Shown here: positions 8,734-17,183 of the stretch, one piece after another | Numbering within the stretch: the stretch's first letter is position 1 | Layout: each line of letters begins with the position of its first letter | Assembly: GCA_002714465.1 (NCBI GenBank) | Contig: PAXL01000043.1 | Coordinates: forward strand, 46,219 to 77,174 | Direction: 5' to 3' | DNA length: 30,956 nt | Source of the DNA: Gemmatimonadota bacterium | Lineage (GTDB): Bacteria > Latescibacterota > UBA2968 | Position numbers and translations under genes: made by a program | The notes under the pieces: generated by a model | What the model was told of the DNA's origin: nothing | What the model saw: the letters and a program-made list of their open reading frames with translations, nothing else | Databases searched by the model: none

Positions 8734-9698
8734 CAGGTCGGGATTTCTCGGTCGTTTAGAGGCGTCCACCCTCGCCCTGGTCTGTCGACCTTGACCCCAG
8801 TCCAGCTTCGCCTCAGTTTCGCGAATGCGCTAGGATCTATCATCTCTCGTTCCGGGTTGTTCTTGTCCTGAATCACAAAGTAGGCTTCACCTGGGTGGCA
8901 GGCCATCGTGACGGGGTCGCGCTCAGGCGTGTAATCTTCCGGAACCTCTCCGAGGTTGCTCGGGACACTGAAGTCCTGGTAGCGAAGGTCCACGCTCCAG
9001 CGGACGACTTCTGTCTTGTTGTCGAACGAGGCATGTGGTGTCATAGAAGTCATGAACAGAACGGCACCCGCGGGCATTTCGACGGGAATCGCACCTTGTG
9101 GAAGGTCCTCAGGGGCGATCGCCAGATACCCTGCGTGGCCGCCTGTAAAGTGCCGGATGATTCCCTCATCCTGAACCTTAGGGATGACCCAGATACATCC
9201 GTTGTCGATCGTGGCATCGACGAGCGGGACCCAGCACGTGATCATGGCGTCCTTGTAGCAGTGCGGCAAGGAATAGCCGGCGTCCTGATGCCATGGGACC
9301 TCGCCACGGAGGTAACCAGGTACCTTTGGGCGAATCCGATAGATTGATGTCGCAACGATATCTGGGCCGATCAAGCTTTCGATGCAGTCGATCAAAGGGC
9401 GATGTCGAAGAGCTTTCAGGATTCCGGGGCCGTGAAAGCGTCCTGACCAGATCGACATCAGGATCTCGTGTGCTGCATCCGGGTTGCGCTCGTGAATTCG
9501 GGTCAGCCGTGTCTCGAACGATGCGTCCGAAAAGTCATGATCCAGAGTGCCTTCCGCGACGAGCTGAGTGCACTTTTCCTGGATGGCTCCCGTTAACCCG
9601 TCTTTTAGAAGCTGCAGATCCTCGTCATCATAGATGCCCGTCTTAACGACGTATCCCAGGTCGTTGAACTGCGCCAATTCTTTGTCTGTCAGACTCAT
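8733..9698 (-). CDS. PhyH-family Fe(II)/2-oxoglutarate dioxygenase (4 of 6)
   Basis: A 321-residue PhyH oxygenase, the longest of the set. Ligands are H137-x-D139 in PWHQDAGYSLPH and distal H222 in MTPHASFDN, with R233 for 2-oxoglutarate. The core has CWVPLVDATIDNGCIWVIP (short motif NGCIWVIP) and the C-terminus carries an extra segment of about 60 residues (from about 258) containing ACHPGEAYFVIQD and ending in a basic TGVKVDRPGRGW. It is the first gene of a two-gene unit: its stop overlaps the start of the next PhyH, so both products are probably made together and may act on the same or consecutive substrates (inference). No strong ribosome binding site is seen before the ATG at 9698. Confidence 0.92.
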   Translation of the reverse strand: MSLTDKELAQFNDLGYVVKTGIYDDEDLQLLKDGLTGAIQEKCTQLVAEGTLDHDFSDASFETRLTRIHERNPDAAHEILMSIWSGRFHGPGILKALRHRPLIDCIESLIGPDIVATSIYRIRPKVPGYLRGEVPWHQDAGYSLPHCYKDAMITCWVPLVDATIDNGCIWVIPKVQDEGIIRHFTGGHAGYLAIAPEDLPQGAIPVEMPAGAVLFMTSMTPHASFDNKTEVVRWSVDLRYQDFSVPSNLGEVPEDYTPERDPVTMACHPGEAYFVIQDKNNPEREMIDPSAFAKLRRSWTGVKVDRPGRGWTPLNDREIPT

Positions 9699-9710
9699 TC
9701 GGATTCGCTG

Positions 9711-10080
9711 TCAGGTTGGCTGTGTCTCGTTAAGGTTGCGTTGGCGTACGGCCCCGGGTGAGTTCCTAGTGATTTGCTTGAAAGCCCAGTTGGACGCGGC
9801 TGTGGAACTGTAGCCGAGTTGTTCCGCGAGCTTGCTAAGAGGAGCGTCTCCTCCTTCAGCTAGGCCACGGCCATATAGGGCCGCAACTTGGCGACAAACG
9901 CCATGGGAAACTGCCAATTCGTTACCTGAATCGGGCCGCGAAGACTGAACGCGACACGGCGAGTGTCCAGTCTTGATCCGGTTCGGGATGAATCTGGACG
10001 ATCGCACTACCGATCTGTTCGCCCTGCATCGTCCCCAGCCAAGGGGTTTGATCCTCCGGATTCTTTTCTATCCAAGAGGG
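9711..10080 (-). pseudogene. Decayed AraC-family transcriptional regulator (C-terminal part)
   Basis: Two reading frames together spell the DNA-binding end of an AraC regulator. From 10080 down to 9925 the frame reads WLGTMQGEQIGSAI, HPEPDQDWTLA and VSRSVFAARFR, matching the usual 'W-T ... SRS-FA-RFR' first helix-turn-helix, but about seven residues between WTLA and SRS are missing, and it ends at TAA 9924-9922. From about 9842 to 9740 a second frame reads PLSKLAEQLGYSSTAA and AFKQITRNSPGAVRQ, the second helix-turn-helix. The expected Phe after STAA is Ser and the Gly before SPG is Arg. Frameshift, internal loss, stop and absence of the cupin N-terminus make it a remnant. Subfamily resembles AraC proteins with an N-terminal Cupin_6 domain (inference). 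Confidence 0.82.
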
Positions 10081-10183
10081 TGAAGGGCCTCTACCTGGCG
10101 GTCACAAGTTACCCACGGATCGACATTAGTCCACGTGGCTGAGGATACCGAAAGGGTAAGCTAACGGCCTCAGTTAGGCTAGG

Positions 10184-10684
10184 CAAGGAGAGCGGGTCTT
10201 CCAATCGTCTGGGCTAGCGTGGACCATCCTCCTTGCCATTTGGTTCAGCCAGAACTTCAGTTAAAAGTTCCTCCTTGAAGAGATTCAGCTCGGGCACGTA
10301 GCTTCTCCAGTTAGCGCTTTAAGGGAGTCCTTGGATATTAATGACATTGAAGATGTCGTTGTGGCCGCGCTCACGCAGAAAGGTCACGAGGGAAGGCTAT
10401 ATGAAGTAACCGATCCGATACTTCTAAGCGTCCGTGAAGCTTTGGAAGAGGTCTCCAAGGTGATTGGCAGGGAGAGTCGCTTTGAGCAGGTGTCAATCGA
10501 GCAGTATGAGGAGATGCTCGTAGAGCACCAAATCCTGGACGACTTTACCTGGCTGATCGACTACCTGTTCACAAATGTGCTCGAGAGGCGCAATGCGTCC
10601 GTCACTGATGGTGTGCACTAGGCACAGAGACACGACCCCAAGGACTTCGAAAATCATGCCAGAGAGACGGTGAAACCGGGATCT
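10184..10684 (+). pseudogene. Decayed NmrA-like NAD(P)-binding reductase (C-terminal half)
   Basis: A single frame from about 10184 reads FQSSGLAWTIL, then WFSQNFS, a TAA stop at 10262-10264, then KFLLEEIQLGHVASP, DINDIEDVVVAALTQKGHEG, YEVTDPILLS, LFTNVLERRNASVTDGVH, a TAG stop at 10619-10621, then DPKDFENHARETV. This is the C-terminal two-thirds of an NmrA-like SDR (family pattern TILR..WF.QNFSE, DIADVA.AALT..GH.G, LF.EVL.GRNASVTDGV). The N-terminal Rossmann glycine motif is absent and two nonsense codons interrupt it. The part from TTG 10331 to 10621 is open for 96 codons but starts mid-domain, so I do not count it as an intact gene. It is divergent from the AraC remnant, which also lacks its 5' half. 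Confidence 0.85.
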
Positions 10685-10831
10685 GGAGCAGTTAACCTGT
10701 CAGTGCATAGACTCGCACCTGTTGGGGTTAAGTGCCGGTACGGTCAACGGTCGGTCTGCCGCTTCTCTGAACCGGTGGCGCACCAAGCAGGAGCAGGCTT
10801 AATTATGTCGGACTATGGCCCTGACATATTC

Positions 10832-10838
10832 GAGGAGG
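10832..10838 (+). promoter_or_regulatory. Strong ribosome binding site before a GTG start
   Basis: GAGGAGG sits 6 bases before GTG 10845. It fixes the start of the fifth PhyH gene at a GTG codon although no in-frame ATG is nearby. Confidence 0.7.
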
Positions 10839-10844
10839 TAGATC

Positions 10845-11633
10845 GTGACGCCGGATGTCGCGTTGGAGAAACGGAACGAGATTTTGAAAGACGGTTTCTG
10901 CGTGATCGAAGACGTCGTGCCAGAGGTGTTCCTGCAGGAAATGAGGGACGAAACCGAGCGTCTGATCGCGAACCACCAAGAGCCAGCTGATCTTGTCTAC
11001 CAAGGCCAGCACATAGGTATGAAGCGGGAGGACAACCCGGTCATCGACAAGCTGCTATCGTGGGAACCGTCGTATCGAGTCCTCGATGAACTCGGATTCG
11101 GCGACTTCCAGACGAGCGGGAGCATCATCATCCTCACCAAGGAAGCGAAGGGTCCACCACTCTACTGGCATCAGGACTGGATGCGATGGAACGATCCGAT
11201 CAGTCTTTCACCGTGGCCGCAGACGATCTTCCTGAACTACTACCTGACCGACACGTCGGTCGAGAACGGCTGTCTCAAGGTGATCCCGGGCACGCACCAC
11301 AGGCGCGTACCGCTGCACGACAAGCTTGTACCTGCGCACGAACAGGGCGCGCGATTCATCAAAGACGACCATCCGATTATGTTCGGGGACGATCCCGAAC
11401 AGGTTCACATACCGGTCAAAGCCGGCTCCTTGGTCCTTGCCGACGCGAGGCTTCTGCACGCCGCAGGCCGGAACAGGACGGACGTGCGCAGAACGCTCGT
11501 ACTGGCGTGGCACAGTCGTCCGATGGATACGATACCAGACTACTGGGACGGCCCGATACCGGAGGAAATCCTGAGTCGACATCCTGACGCGGAATATGAG
11601 ACGTCTCGGATTCCGCTCGAATATCTGAAGTAG
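10845..11633 (+). CDS. PhyH-family Fe(II)/2-oxoglutarate dioxygenase (5 of 6)
   Basis: A 262-residue oxygenase beginning at GTG 10845 after GAGGAGG. The N-terminus (ILKDGFCVIEDVVP) is the PhyH opening. Iron ligands are H109-x-D111 in YWHQDWMRW and distal H205 in LLHAAGRN; R215 or R216 follows at the 2-oxoglutarate position. NGCLKVIPGTHHRR (141-154) is the conserved strand-turn. The YWHQDW...SPWPQ pattern is shared with a broad bacterial PhyH group of unknown substrate. It lies 160 bases downstream of the decayed NmrA gene and upstream of the JmjC-like oxygenase on the same strand, with 215 bases between, so co-transcription is possible but not shown. Confidence 0.92.
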   Translation: MTPDVALEKRNEILKDGFCVIEDVVPEVFLQEMRDETERLIANHQEPADLVYQGQHIGMKREDNPVIDKLLSWEPSYRVLDELGFGDFQTSGSIIILTKEAKGPPLYWHQDWMRWNDPISLSPWPQTIFLNYYLTDTSVENGCLKVIPGTHHRRVPLHDKLVPAHEQGARFIKDDHPIMFGDDPEQVHIPVKAGSLVLADARLLHAAGRNRTDVRRTLVLAWHSRPMDTIPDYWDGPIPEEILSRHPDAEYETSRIPLEYLK

Positions 11634-11772
11634 AGGTGGAAGCTACGGAAGGTACCGAAGGGTTAGCATCAACGGGGTGGGCGTCAATAGCCCCGGCTAT
11701 CTGCGGAAAGAAAGGAAGCCGCCGAACTATGCGAATCTGCAAGGGACGCGCATAACCCTAGGTGCCTCCAGG

Positions 11773-11809
11773 TGAGAGACAGTTCTTGAGTCTTTCCCCT
11801 GGTCTCTCA
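11773..11809. repeat. 8-bp inverted repeat upstream of the JmjC-like gene
   Basis: TGAGAGAC (11773-11780) and GTCTCTCA (11802-11809) are perfect complements separated by 21 bases, ending 39 bases before the ATG at 11849. No T-run follows on either strand, so it is not an obvious intrinsic terminator. It could be a leader hairpin, an operator or chance. Confidence 0.35.
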
Positions 11810-11848
11810 GTGCCTTTGTGGTGGTCGGTTTTTCGGAAGGCAGAAACA

Positions 11849-12649
11849 ATGCATACAACGATATCAACGACAGCAGATTTCATACAAAACTGGGATTCGC
11901 GGATCAACTTCCTGATGGATGGGGCGTGTGTACCGTTTTCCTACGAGTTCCCCTCAACCGAGGATATAGTCACCAGTTTGCAGGAAGAGGAAGCAACCAC
12001 GGCGATCACTGGCGAGAAGCGAGAGACGGGCGACGCATCGAACGTGATCGACAGCTTTCGAGGGAAATCTCTGGACGATCTATCTGCGCGGCACTTTCAA
12101 CTACGGTATCCGGATGTTACGAATCTTGATTGTGCAGGCGGATTGTTCGAGGGGATCACAGAGCAGGTGATTATCCCGTGGAAGCAGTACTTGCTCGAGA
12201 ACGATTTTGGGTGGGACCGTTGTTACGTGCTCGCCCGAGTGTCGGGGCCGGATACGTGCACGGGGTATCACATGGATCGCTCAAATGTGCTGTTCTGGAA
12301 TGTTCGGGGAAGGAAGCTGTTCCACGGTTTCAAGGATCCCGATCGGTGGGCACCGATCGAACGGGCTTTGGACAGGCGATCGGATCAGATCATGCCCGAG
12401 GATGCCAAGGAAGAGGACCTGCTAACGTACGACGTGGGGGATAACGCATTCCTGTGGAATCATTTGTTTACGCCTCACTGGGTGGATGCGCCGGAACTCA
12501 CGTTCGGGATCAACTTTTCACACGGTGGGTTGAGGCATAAGGGTAGGATGTGTCGATTCGAAGAACACGTCTACGATTTGACGGGTAAGAATCCGAACGA
12601 AAGCTGGCATCCTGAGACATCGAGCAACGCGTTTCTCCAGGCGACTTGA
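11849..12649 (+). CDS. JmjC/cupin-8-like Fe(II)/2-oxoglutarate oxygenase
   Basis: A 266-residue protein starting at ATG 11849, preceded by GGAAGG (11835-11840); a longer in-frame GTG start at 11762 would add an unlikely 29 residues. The core pattern is that of JmjC or cupin_8 hydroxylases: H141-x-D143 in GYHMDRSN, VLFWNVRGRKLFHGF with K156 at the usual 2-oxoglutarate lysine, then YDVGDNAFLWNHLFTPHW with H210 as the distal iron ligand, and GINFSHGG. Members hydroxylate proteins or small molecules; the substrate here is unknown. It differs in fold detail from the six PhyH proteins (Lys rather than Arg for 2-oxoglutarate) but shares the cofactors, making seven such oxygenases in 31 kb. It is convergent with the next gene. 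Confidence 0.8.
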   Translation: MHTTISTTADFIQNWDSRINFLMDGACVPFSYEFPSTEDIVTSLQEEEATTAITGEKRETGDASNVIDSFRGKSLDDLSARHFQLRYPDVTNLDCAGGLFEGITEQVIIPWKQYLLENDFGWDRCYVLARVSGPDTCTGYHMDRSNVLFWNVRGRKLFHGFKDPDRWAPIERALDRRSDQIMPEDAKEEDLLTYDVGDNAFLWNHLFTPHWVDAPELTFGINFSHGGLRHKGRMCRFEEHVYDLTGKNPNESWHPETSSNAFLQAT

Positions 12650-12848
12650 TACGCGGCTACAGATGCGGGGGTCGATTAAACAAGTGGTGTCGAGGTTGTT
12701 TCCCCAGTTGAGAGCGTGGCCTCGATGTGCCCTTCGTTCTGCCGAATTGCATCCGGAGCCGATCGAAAAGAGAAAGTAGGATCAAGCACCGCAGAGGTCC
12801 ACATCCCCGTCAAGAATCAGCTGGTTGTGAGATGCAGGAAGATGTTGA

Positions 12849-14213
12849 TCATCGATCCTGTTCGCGCCGGAGGTTCCAGAGTGGTGTGTCAGCAGGCTCG
12901 ATCATCGATTGCGTGAGTGTCGTGCCAGTCGAAACGTTTTGGTTGAGTCGAGATCCCGTTGCGATGTGGTAGGGCATGGGTTCGTTACTTGGCGAGGCGG
13001 AAAGCTTGACTGAGGGGGCCAGAAATGTCTCCCACTTCGGGTCGTGGGCTCCGCGGAACTCTGTTCCTGCTGACAGGTCCTCCTTCGCGCGGCCAAAGGA
13101 GTCGTAGGTCTGCGACATGGTCCAGCCGGCAGTCGGTAAGCCTCGAAGAGCGGCGGTCAAGACTGAGTAAGGTGTCTCGACGCCACAGAGATGGTAGGGC
13201 CGGAAGATCAGGCAGGATGTGCCATCGTCGTTCATGATATGCCCCTTGCCTGACAGGACGTTACGAGAATAGTCATTGCTTGCGTGAACCGTGATATAGA
13301 CACCGCCACCCATGCTGGTGTCGTTGTCGGCCCGCAAGTAGGTCGTCTGCTCAACGACTCCACGACCCTCAAGGATCCCTCCGTAGGCCGACGGTGCAAG
13401 GATGGACGGCATTTCAGTCGGCCACGCAACTGGATGATGGAATCGATCCCGCTCCACAGTCAGCCCCGTCGCGTTTGCCACGATGCCCTGTTCGGTCAGG
13501 TCATCCGTACGGACATCGATCGATTCGCCCAGGACATCCTTCCGTCGCGCGATGATGTTACACATCTCCGGGTTGCCTGATCCAATCGGCCTGAATAGCT
13601 CGGTCTCTTCCTGTGTCAGCTGTCGGCTCTTTCCGCCACGGTATCGGATTTGTCTTTTCTCGATGTCCGTGATGAAATGCTTCTCGCCGAACTTCCCGCC
13701 GCACAGGACTTCCAGACCGATATCGCGTGACCAGTCGATCAGGCTAATGATATGGCTGGGTTGATCGCCGTCCGCCGCGGTGTAGACGACTCCCGCCTGC
13801 TTTGCCTTCTGCCGAAGGATCGGGCCGACAGAGATGTCCACCTCTTTGGTGACCATGACAACGTGAATGCCGTTCTCGATTGCTTTCAGAGCGTGCTCGG
13901 CGCCTGCGGACGCATTGCCCGTGCTTTCGGCGATAACATCGATGGGCATATCTACCATCAGGCTGGCATCTTCGAGCACGACTCGTTTACCGGATTCGAT
14001 TCCCTTCAACACATCTGCTCTGCTTCCCGCGACAAGGATTTGGTCCTCGTCAATCCCTGCTAGATGATACGCGTTGTGTGCGGCGTCGAGATTCCGGTCG
14101 GCCACGACCGAGACACTCAGGTTTGGGATGCTTTCTGCCTGTGTGACGATGGCTGTTGCATATTGTCCAGTGCCAATGACACCGGCGCGCACAATCCTGG
14201 ATTCGTCGTGCAT
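12849..14213 (-). CDS. Homoserine-dehydrogenase-like NAD(P) oxidoreductase with SAF domain (COG4091 type)
   Basis: A 454-residue cytoplasmic dehydrogenase. The N-terminus is a Rossmann fold with GVIGTGQYATAIV (11-23) and VVADRN. IDVIAEST, HVVMVTKEVD and AADGDQP are typical of the homoserine-dehydrogenase-like group. The last 50 residues (PMPYHIATGSRLNQNVSTGTTLT in pieces PMPYHIATG and LNQNVSTGT) form a SAF-like domain. This two-part layout matches COG4091 proteins, several of which act on sugar acids or polyol derivatives; exact substrate is not predictable. Its ATG is 3 bases after the stop of the upstream SDR gene, so the two form an operon and may catalyse consecutive oxidation steps (inference). 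The C-terminal end converges on the JmjC-like gene. Confidence 0.85.
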   Translation of the reverse strand: MHDESRIVRAGVIGTGQYATAIVTQAESIPNLSVSVVADRNLDAAHNAYHLAGIDEDQILVAGSRADVLKGIESGKRVVLEDASLMVDMPIDVIAESTGNASAGAEHALKAIENGIHVVMVTKEVDISVGPILRQKAKQAGVVYTAADGDQPSHIISLIDWSRDIGLEVLCGGKFGEKHFITDIEKRQIRYRGGKSRQLTQEETELFRPIGSGNPEMCNIIARRKDVLGESIDVRTDDLTEQGIVANATGLTVERDRFHHPVAWPTEMPSILAPSAYGGILEGRGVVEQTTYLRADNDTSMGGGVYITVHASNDYSRNVLSGKGHIMNDDGTSCLIFRPYHLCGVETPYSVLTAALRGLPTAGWTMSQTYDSFGRAKEDLSAGTEFRGAHDPKWETFLAPSVKLSASPSNEPMPYHIATGSRLNQNVSTGTTLTQSMIEPADTPLWNLRREQDR

Positions 14214-14216
14214 AAA

Positions 14217-15008
14217 TTAGCTGCTCTGGTAAGGCGGACGTGCGCCGCCGTATGTGTGCCAGGGACTTGTGACCAGCCAGCCGGCGTCTATAGGCAGGTT
14301 TGCTCCTGTGACCGCGCTGGCTTCGTCGCTCATAAGGAAAGCGACAGCGTTTGCGATTTCCTCGGGCCGAATCATTCGGCCCTGAACGGTGTTGCCGGAA
14401 AGGTTGCTCGATTCCCGGCCGCCTGCTTCAATCCGTGCCTTGAGCGCAGGAGTCAGCGTGTAGCCTGGCGACACGGCGTTGACTCGTACGCCAGACCGAC
14501 CCCATTCGGCTGCGAGGCACTCGGTCATCGAGATCACGGCTGCTTTGGCGGGACCATAGGCGTGCAGAGGTGTAGACCTCATGCCTGTGATGGATGCGAT
14601 GTTAACAATGGCTCCATGGCCTTGTCGGGCCATCTGTGTTCCAAAGGCACGACAGGTTAGGTAGACGCCACGCTGATCAATGTTCGTCACGCGATCGTAG
14701 GTCTCCACATCAAGCTCGTGCGGCGGAGTCCCGCCCTGCAGGATTCCCGCCGAGGTGACGAGACCGTCGACCGCTGAGTGCGATCGTTCGATCGATTCGG
14801 CAACGGCTTCAATCGATTCGGCAGAGGAGACGTCTACCTCGACCGCGCCTCCACCGAGTTCTTTCGCCAACCTGTTCGCAGCGTCGATCGCGATGTCCGC
14901 GACCACGATCCGAGCACCCTCGGAGGCGAATCGTCGAGCGCAGGCTTCACCGATTCCGCTCGCGCCTCCTGTCACGACGATGCACCTGTCTTCGAATCTC
15001 TGTGACAC
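14217..15008 (-). CDS. Short-chain dehydrogenase/reductase (classical SDR)
   Basis: A 263-residue classical SDR. The cofactor motif TGGASGIG is at 13-20, D38 (VVADI) favours NAD(H), and the catalytic residues are S139 (NIASITG), Y151 and K155 (YGPAK), with N109 completing the tetrad. The usual NAG motif is TSAG at 85-88. The C-terminus ends PIDAGWLVTSPWHTYGG; the DAGW pattern suits sugar or polyol dehydrogenases. It is the upstream partner of the COG4091-type dehydrogenase, 3 bases apart, and starts 12 bases after the stop of the membrane glycosyltransferase, so all three may share a transcript. The substrate is probably a sugar or sugar alcohol (inference). Confidence 0.93.
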   Translation of the reverse strand: MSQRFEDRCIVVTGGASGIGEACARRFASEGARIVVADIAIDAANRLAKELGGGAVEVDVSSAESIEAVAESIERSHSAVDGLVTSAGILQGGTPPHELDVETYDRVTNIDQRGVYLTCRAFGTQMARQGHGAIVNIASITGMRSTPLHAYGPAKAAVISMTECLAAEWGRSGVRVNAVSPGYTLTPALKARIEAGGRESSNLSGNTVQGRMIRPEEIANAVAFLMSDEASAVTGANLPIDAGWLVTSPWHTYGGARPPYQSS

Positions 15009-15020
15009 CCGTCCTCCTTT

Positions 15021-17183
15021 TCAGCCAGCGTTGAGCAGCCGCTCCACGCGGAGCACCGTCGGGTGTCCCGGCCACCAGTTTTTCATCTGCTGGACATATG
15101 CAGCTGCACCGGGATTGCCGGTTTTGATCAGCATTAGCGCACGGATGGCGTGCCCCTCGATGTCCTCAGGGAAGACGTGCAGGAAGCGCTCGCTCTGCCT
15201 CAAACCCTTCTCGTAGTGACCCTGATTGCCCAGCGCGATTAGCCAGTCTCTGAAGTAGACCTTCTTCCGATGTTTGACGATCAGCTTCTCGAGCAGCATC
15301 TCGGCGATGTGCGGACGTCCTTCCTCGATCAGGGCGGTTGCCTTCGCGTGGATGGCCTCAGGATCGTCCTCAAGCTTCAGGTAGATCGTCTTCGACTCCG
15401 CTCTCGTAGCTTCGCGATGGTATCCTAGGGCCGATGACAAGCGTCCATAGTCCCGGTATAGAGAGGTGGCTCGCTCTTTGTCACCGTTGCGCTCCGAATA
15501 GGCAGCGCCCTTGGCCAAGATCTTGAGCCGATTCTTGAGGATAAACGGATCCATACCCGCGTCGGGGTTGTCGACATACGAATTGTCTGGACGGATGATG
15601 TGCAGGAGTTCCGCGTTTCCTGCTGTGACCGTGTGCAGAATCTCGCCCGGCAAGGCACGGTTCTCGCCGAATCGGACCGTCCCGAGGTAGAGATCCGGGT
15701 CCTCCCAGGCCCAGACAACTTCGTGAGCATCTGAATCGAGCTGGTTCAGAACAGCGTCGTGGAAGAGGCCACCCACACGGGTCGGACGGCCATCAACCTG
15801 TGGACCGTGTTCGCCTATCCACTCCAGTCCCTCCAGATACGAACTCTGTCCGGCGTCGGTGTCATAGGCCAGCCAGGCGCTGTCGACTGTGCCTGACAGG
15901 TGGTTGTAGTAACTCGACTGATACGGGTGGATGCGGATCGTTTCCCACGCTGTGAGAGCAAGCGTGAGACCGACGACTGCGCATAGCCCCTGACGGGCAC
16001 GCGGGTCTGCCAACTGACGGAAGGCGGACGTGATCCCGAAGGCCGCGCAAATAGCCAGAGGCGGGAGGATGAAGAGAAGTTGGCGGATACCATCGGAAAG
16101 GTCGGCGCCGAGGAGAACGACGATCAGGATGGGGATACAAGCTGCGGCTGCGATCAGACCGAGGGACGGTGAGTTGCTTCGAATGAACCGATTACCCAGC
16201 AAGGCACTAACGATAGCGCAGATCAGGCCGATCCAGATCGACTCCGGGAGTACGAGACTCAGCAGAGCCGGGGCATACCATCGCGAGACTTCTGAGCTGC
16301 TTACGTATTCTCCGCCGAAGATCGTGAAGACTGGTGGGTTCGTCTCGGCGACCGGATGACCTAGAAGGTATGAGGGACGAAGCACAACAGCCGTGAGGAT
16401 GGAGACGAATAGAAGCGTTCCTGCGCGGATTGCCCATCGGGATCGTTCTGGCCCAGGAATCGGAGATTGCCGGACTGTCAACACTATCCCTACAGCAAGG
16501 TATCCCAGGAGGCTTATGCCGTGGGGCTGAAGGGCGGTCGCGAAGCCGATGACGATGCTTGTCGGGAGTGTCGTCTGAACTGGAAGTGCATTCCCCCGAC
16601 GGACCAGACAGACCATACCGTAGAGCGACCAGATGTAGGCGACGGCGAACGTGGTGTCTACCGGGTTGTTGAATATGGCTCCGTAGTAAACCGGCGTCAG
16701 CGTCAGGAGCAGTGCAGCGAGCAGTCCCGTCGAGCCGCTTCTGATTAGCTTCCCGATTCGGTATACGGCGATGATTCCGAGCAGACCGACGATCGCGTTT
16801 GCGGTATGGTAGGTCGTAGGCGAGGACAGTGGGGACAGTCTGTCGAGGATATGCAGCATCGCTCCGTAGAGAGTTCCGGACGGCTGAGTCAGCGTCTCGG
16901 TCAATCCGAGCGTGCGTGCATACCAGACCGCGAGGTCGTAGCCCTGTGCGACATAAAGGGGTTCGAGGTTGGTCATCCCGTAGTCGGAGATTGTCAGAAA
17001 GACTACGAGGCTTAGGATGGCGAAGAAAAAGGTTGGGGGTCGATTCACGAAGATTCTGGCGATGATCGGGTTTTGTGCGCAATGTCGCCGGGTAGCATCT
17101 GACGATGGAATCCGGTGTAAGATAATCTCGCACAGAAGCCTGATCTCGCCAACAGAAAGGAAGAATTGGCTGATCTGTGGCAA
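15021..17183 (-). CDS. Multi-pass membrane glycosyltransferase (GT39/GT83-like) with C-terminal TPR region
   Basis: Up to 720 residues. About ten hydrophobic segments span roughly 51-66, 128-144, 152-171, 177-194, 206-236, 253-268, 304-330, 340-360, 366-386 and 398-414. They are followed by HPYQSSYYNHLSGTVDSA (start HPYQSSYYNHLSG at 419), a motif seen at the end of the membrane part in PMT/ArnT-like polyprenol-linked glycosyltransferases. The last 170 residues are helical repeats of the TPR type (for example AIHAKATALIEEGRPHIAEM). No clear N-terminal Asp-Glu catalytic pair is seen; E74 in TNLEPLY is in the first loop. The start is uncertain: 17183 is TTG without a ribosome binding site, and GTG 17045, just before the first membrane segment, is an alternative. 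Confidence 0.78.
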   Translation of the reverse strand: MPQISQFFLSVGEIRLLCEIILHRIPSSDATRRHCAQNPIIARIFVNRPPTFFFAILSLVVFLTISDYGMTNLEPLYVAQGYDLAVWYARTLGLTETLTQPSGTLYGAMLHILDRLSPLSSPTTYHTANAIVGLLGIIAVYRIGKLIRSGSTGLLAALLLTLTPVYYGAIFNNPVDTTFAVAYIWSLYGMVCLVRRGNALPVQTTLPTSIVIGFATALQPHGISLLGYLAVGIVLTVRQSPIPGPERSRWAIRAGTLLFVSILTAVVLRPSYLLGHPVAETNPPVFTIFGGEYVSSSEVSRWYAPALLSLVLPESIWIGLICAIVSALLGNRFIRSNSPSLGLIAAAACIPILIVVLLGADLSDGIRQLLFILPPLAICAAFGITSAFRQLADPRARQGLCAVVGLTLALTAWETIRIHPYQSSYYNHLSGTVDSAWLAYDTDAGQSSYLEGLEWIGEHGPQVDGRPTRVGGLFHDAVLNQLDSDAHEVVWAWEDPDLYLGTVRFGENRALPGEILHTVTAGNAELLHIIRPDNSYVDNPDAGMDPFILKNRLKILAKGAAYSERNGDKERATSLYRDYGRLSSALGYHREATRAESKTIYLKLEDDPEAIHAKATALIEEGRPHIAEMLLEKLIVKHRKKVYFRDWLIALGNQGHYEKGLRQSERFLHVFPEDIEGHAIRALMLIKTGNPGAAAYVQQMKNWWPGHPTVLRVERLLNAG

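Noticed and set aside
10331..10621. Treating the 96-codon frame as an intact small gene
   Set aside because: It starts mid-domain of an NmrA-like protein, and matching sequence continues both upstream past a TAA and downstream past its TAG, so it is part of a remnant.
12650..12848. Possible gene remnant between the convergent JmjC-like and COG4091-type genes
   Set aside because: A plus-strand frame reads AEVHIPVKNQLVVRC but I recognise no family and see no ribosome binding site.
16207..17133. A 308-codon open frame on the minus strand, in another frame of the glycosyltransferase
   Set aside because: The translation is Arg/Pro/His-rich with no fold, while the frame I annotate has regular membrane segments and a TPR tail.
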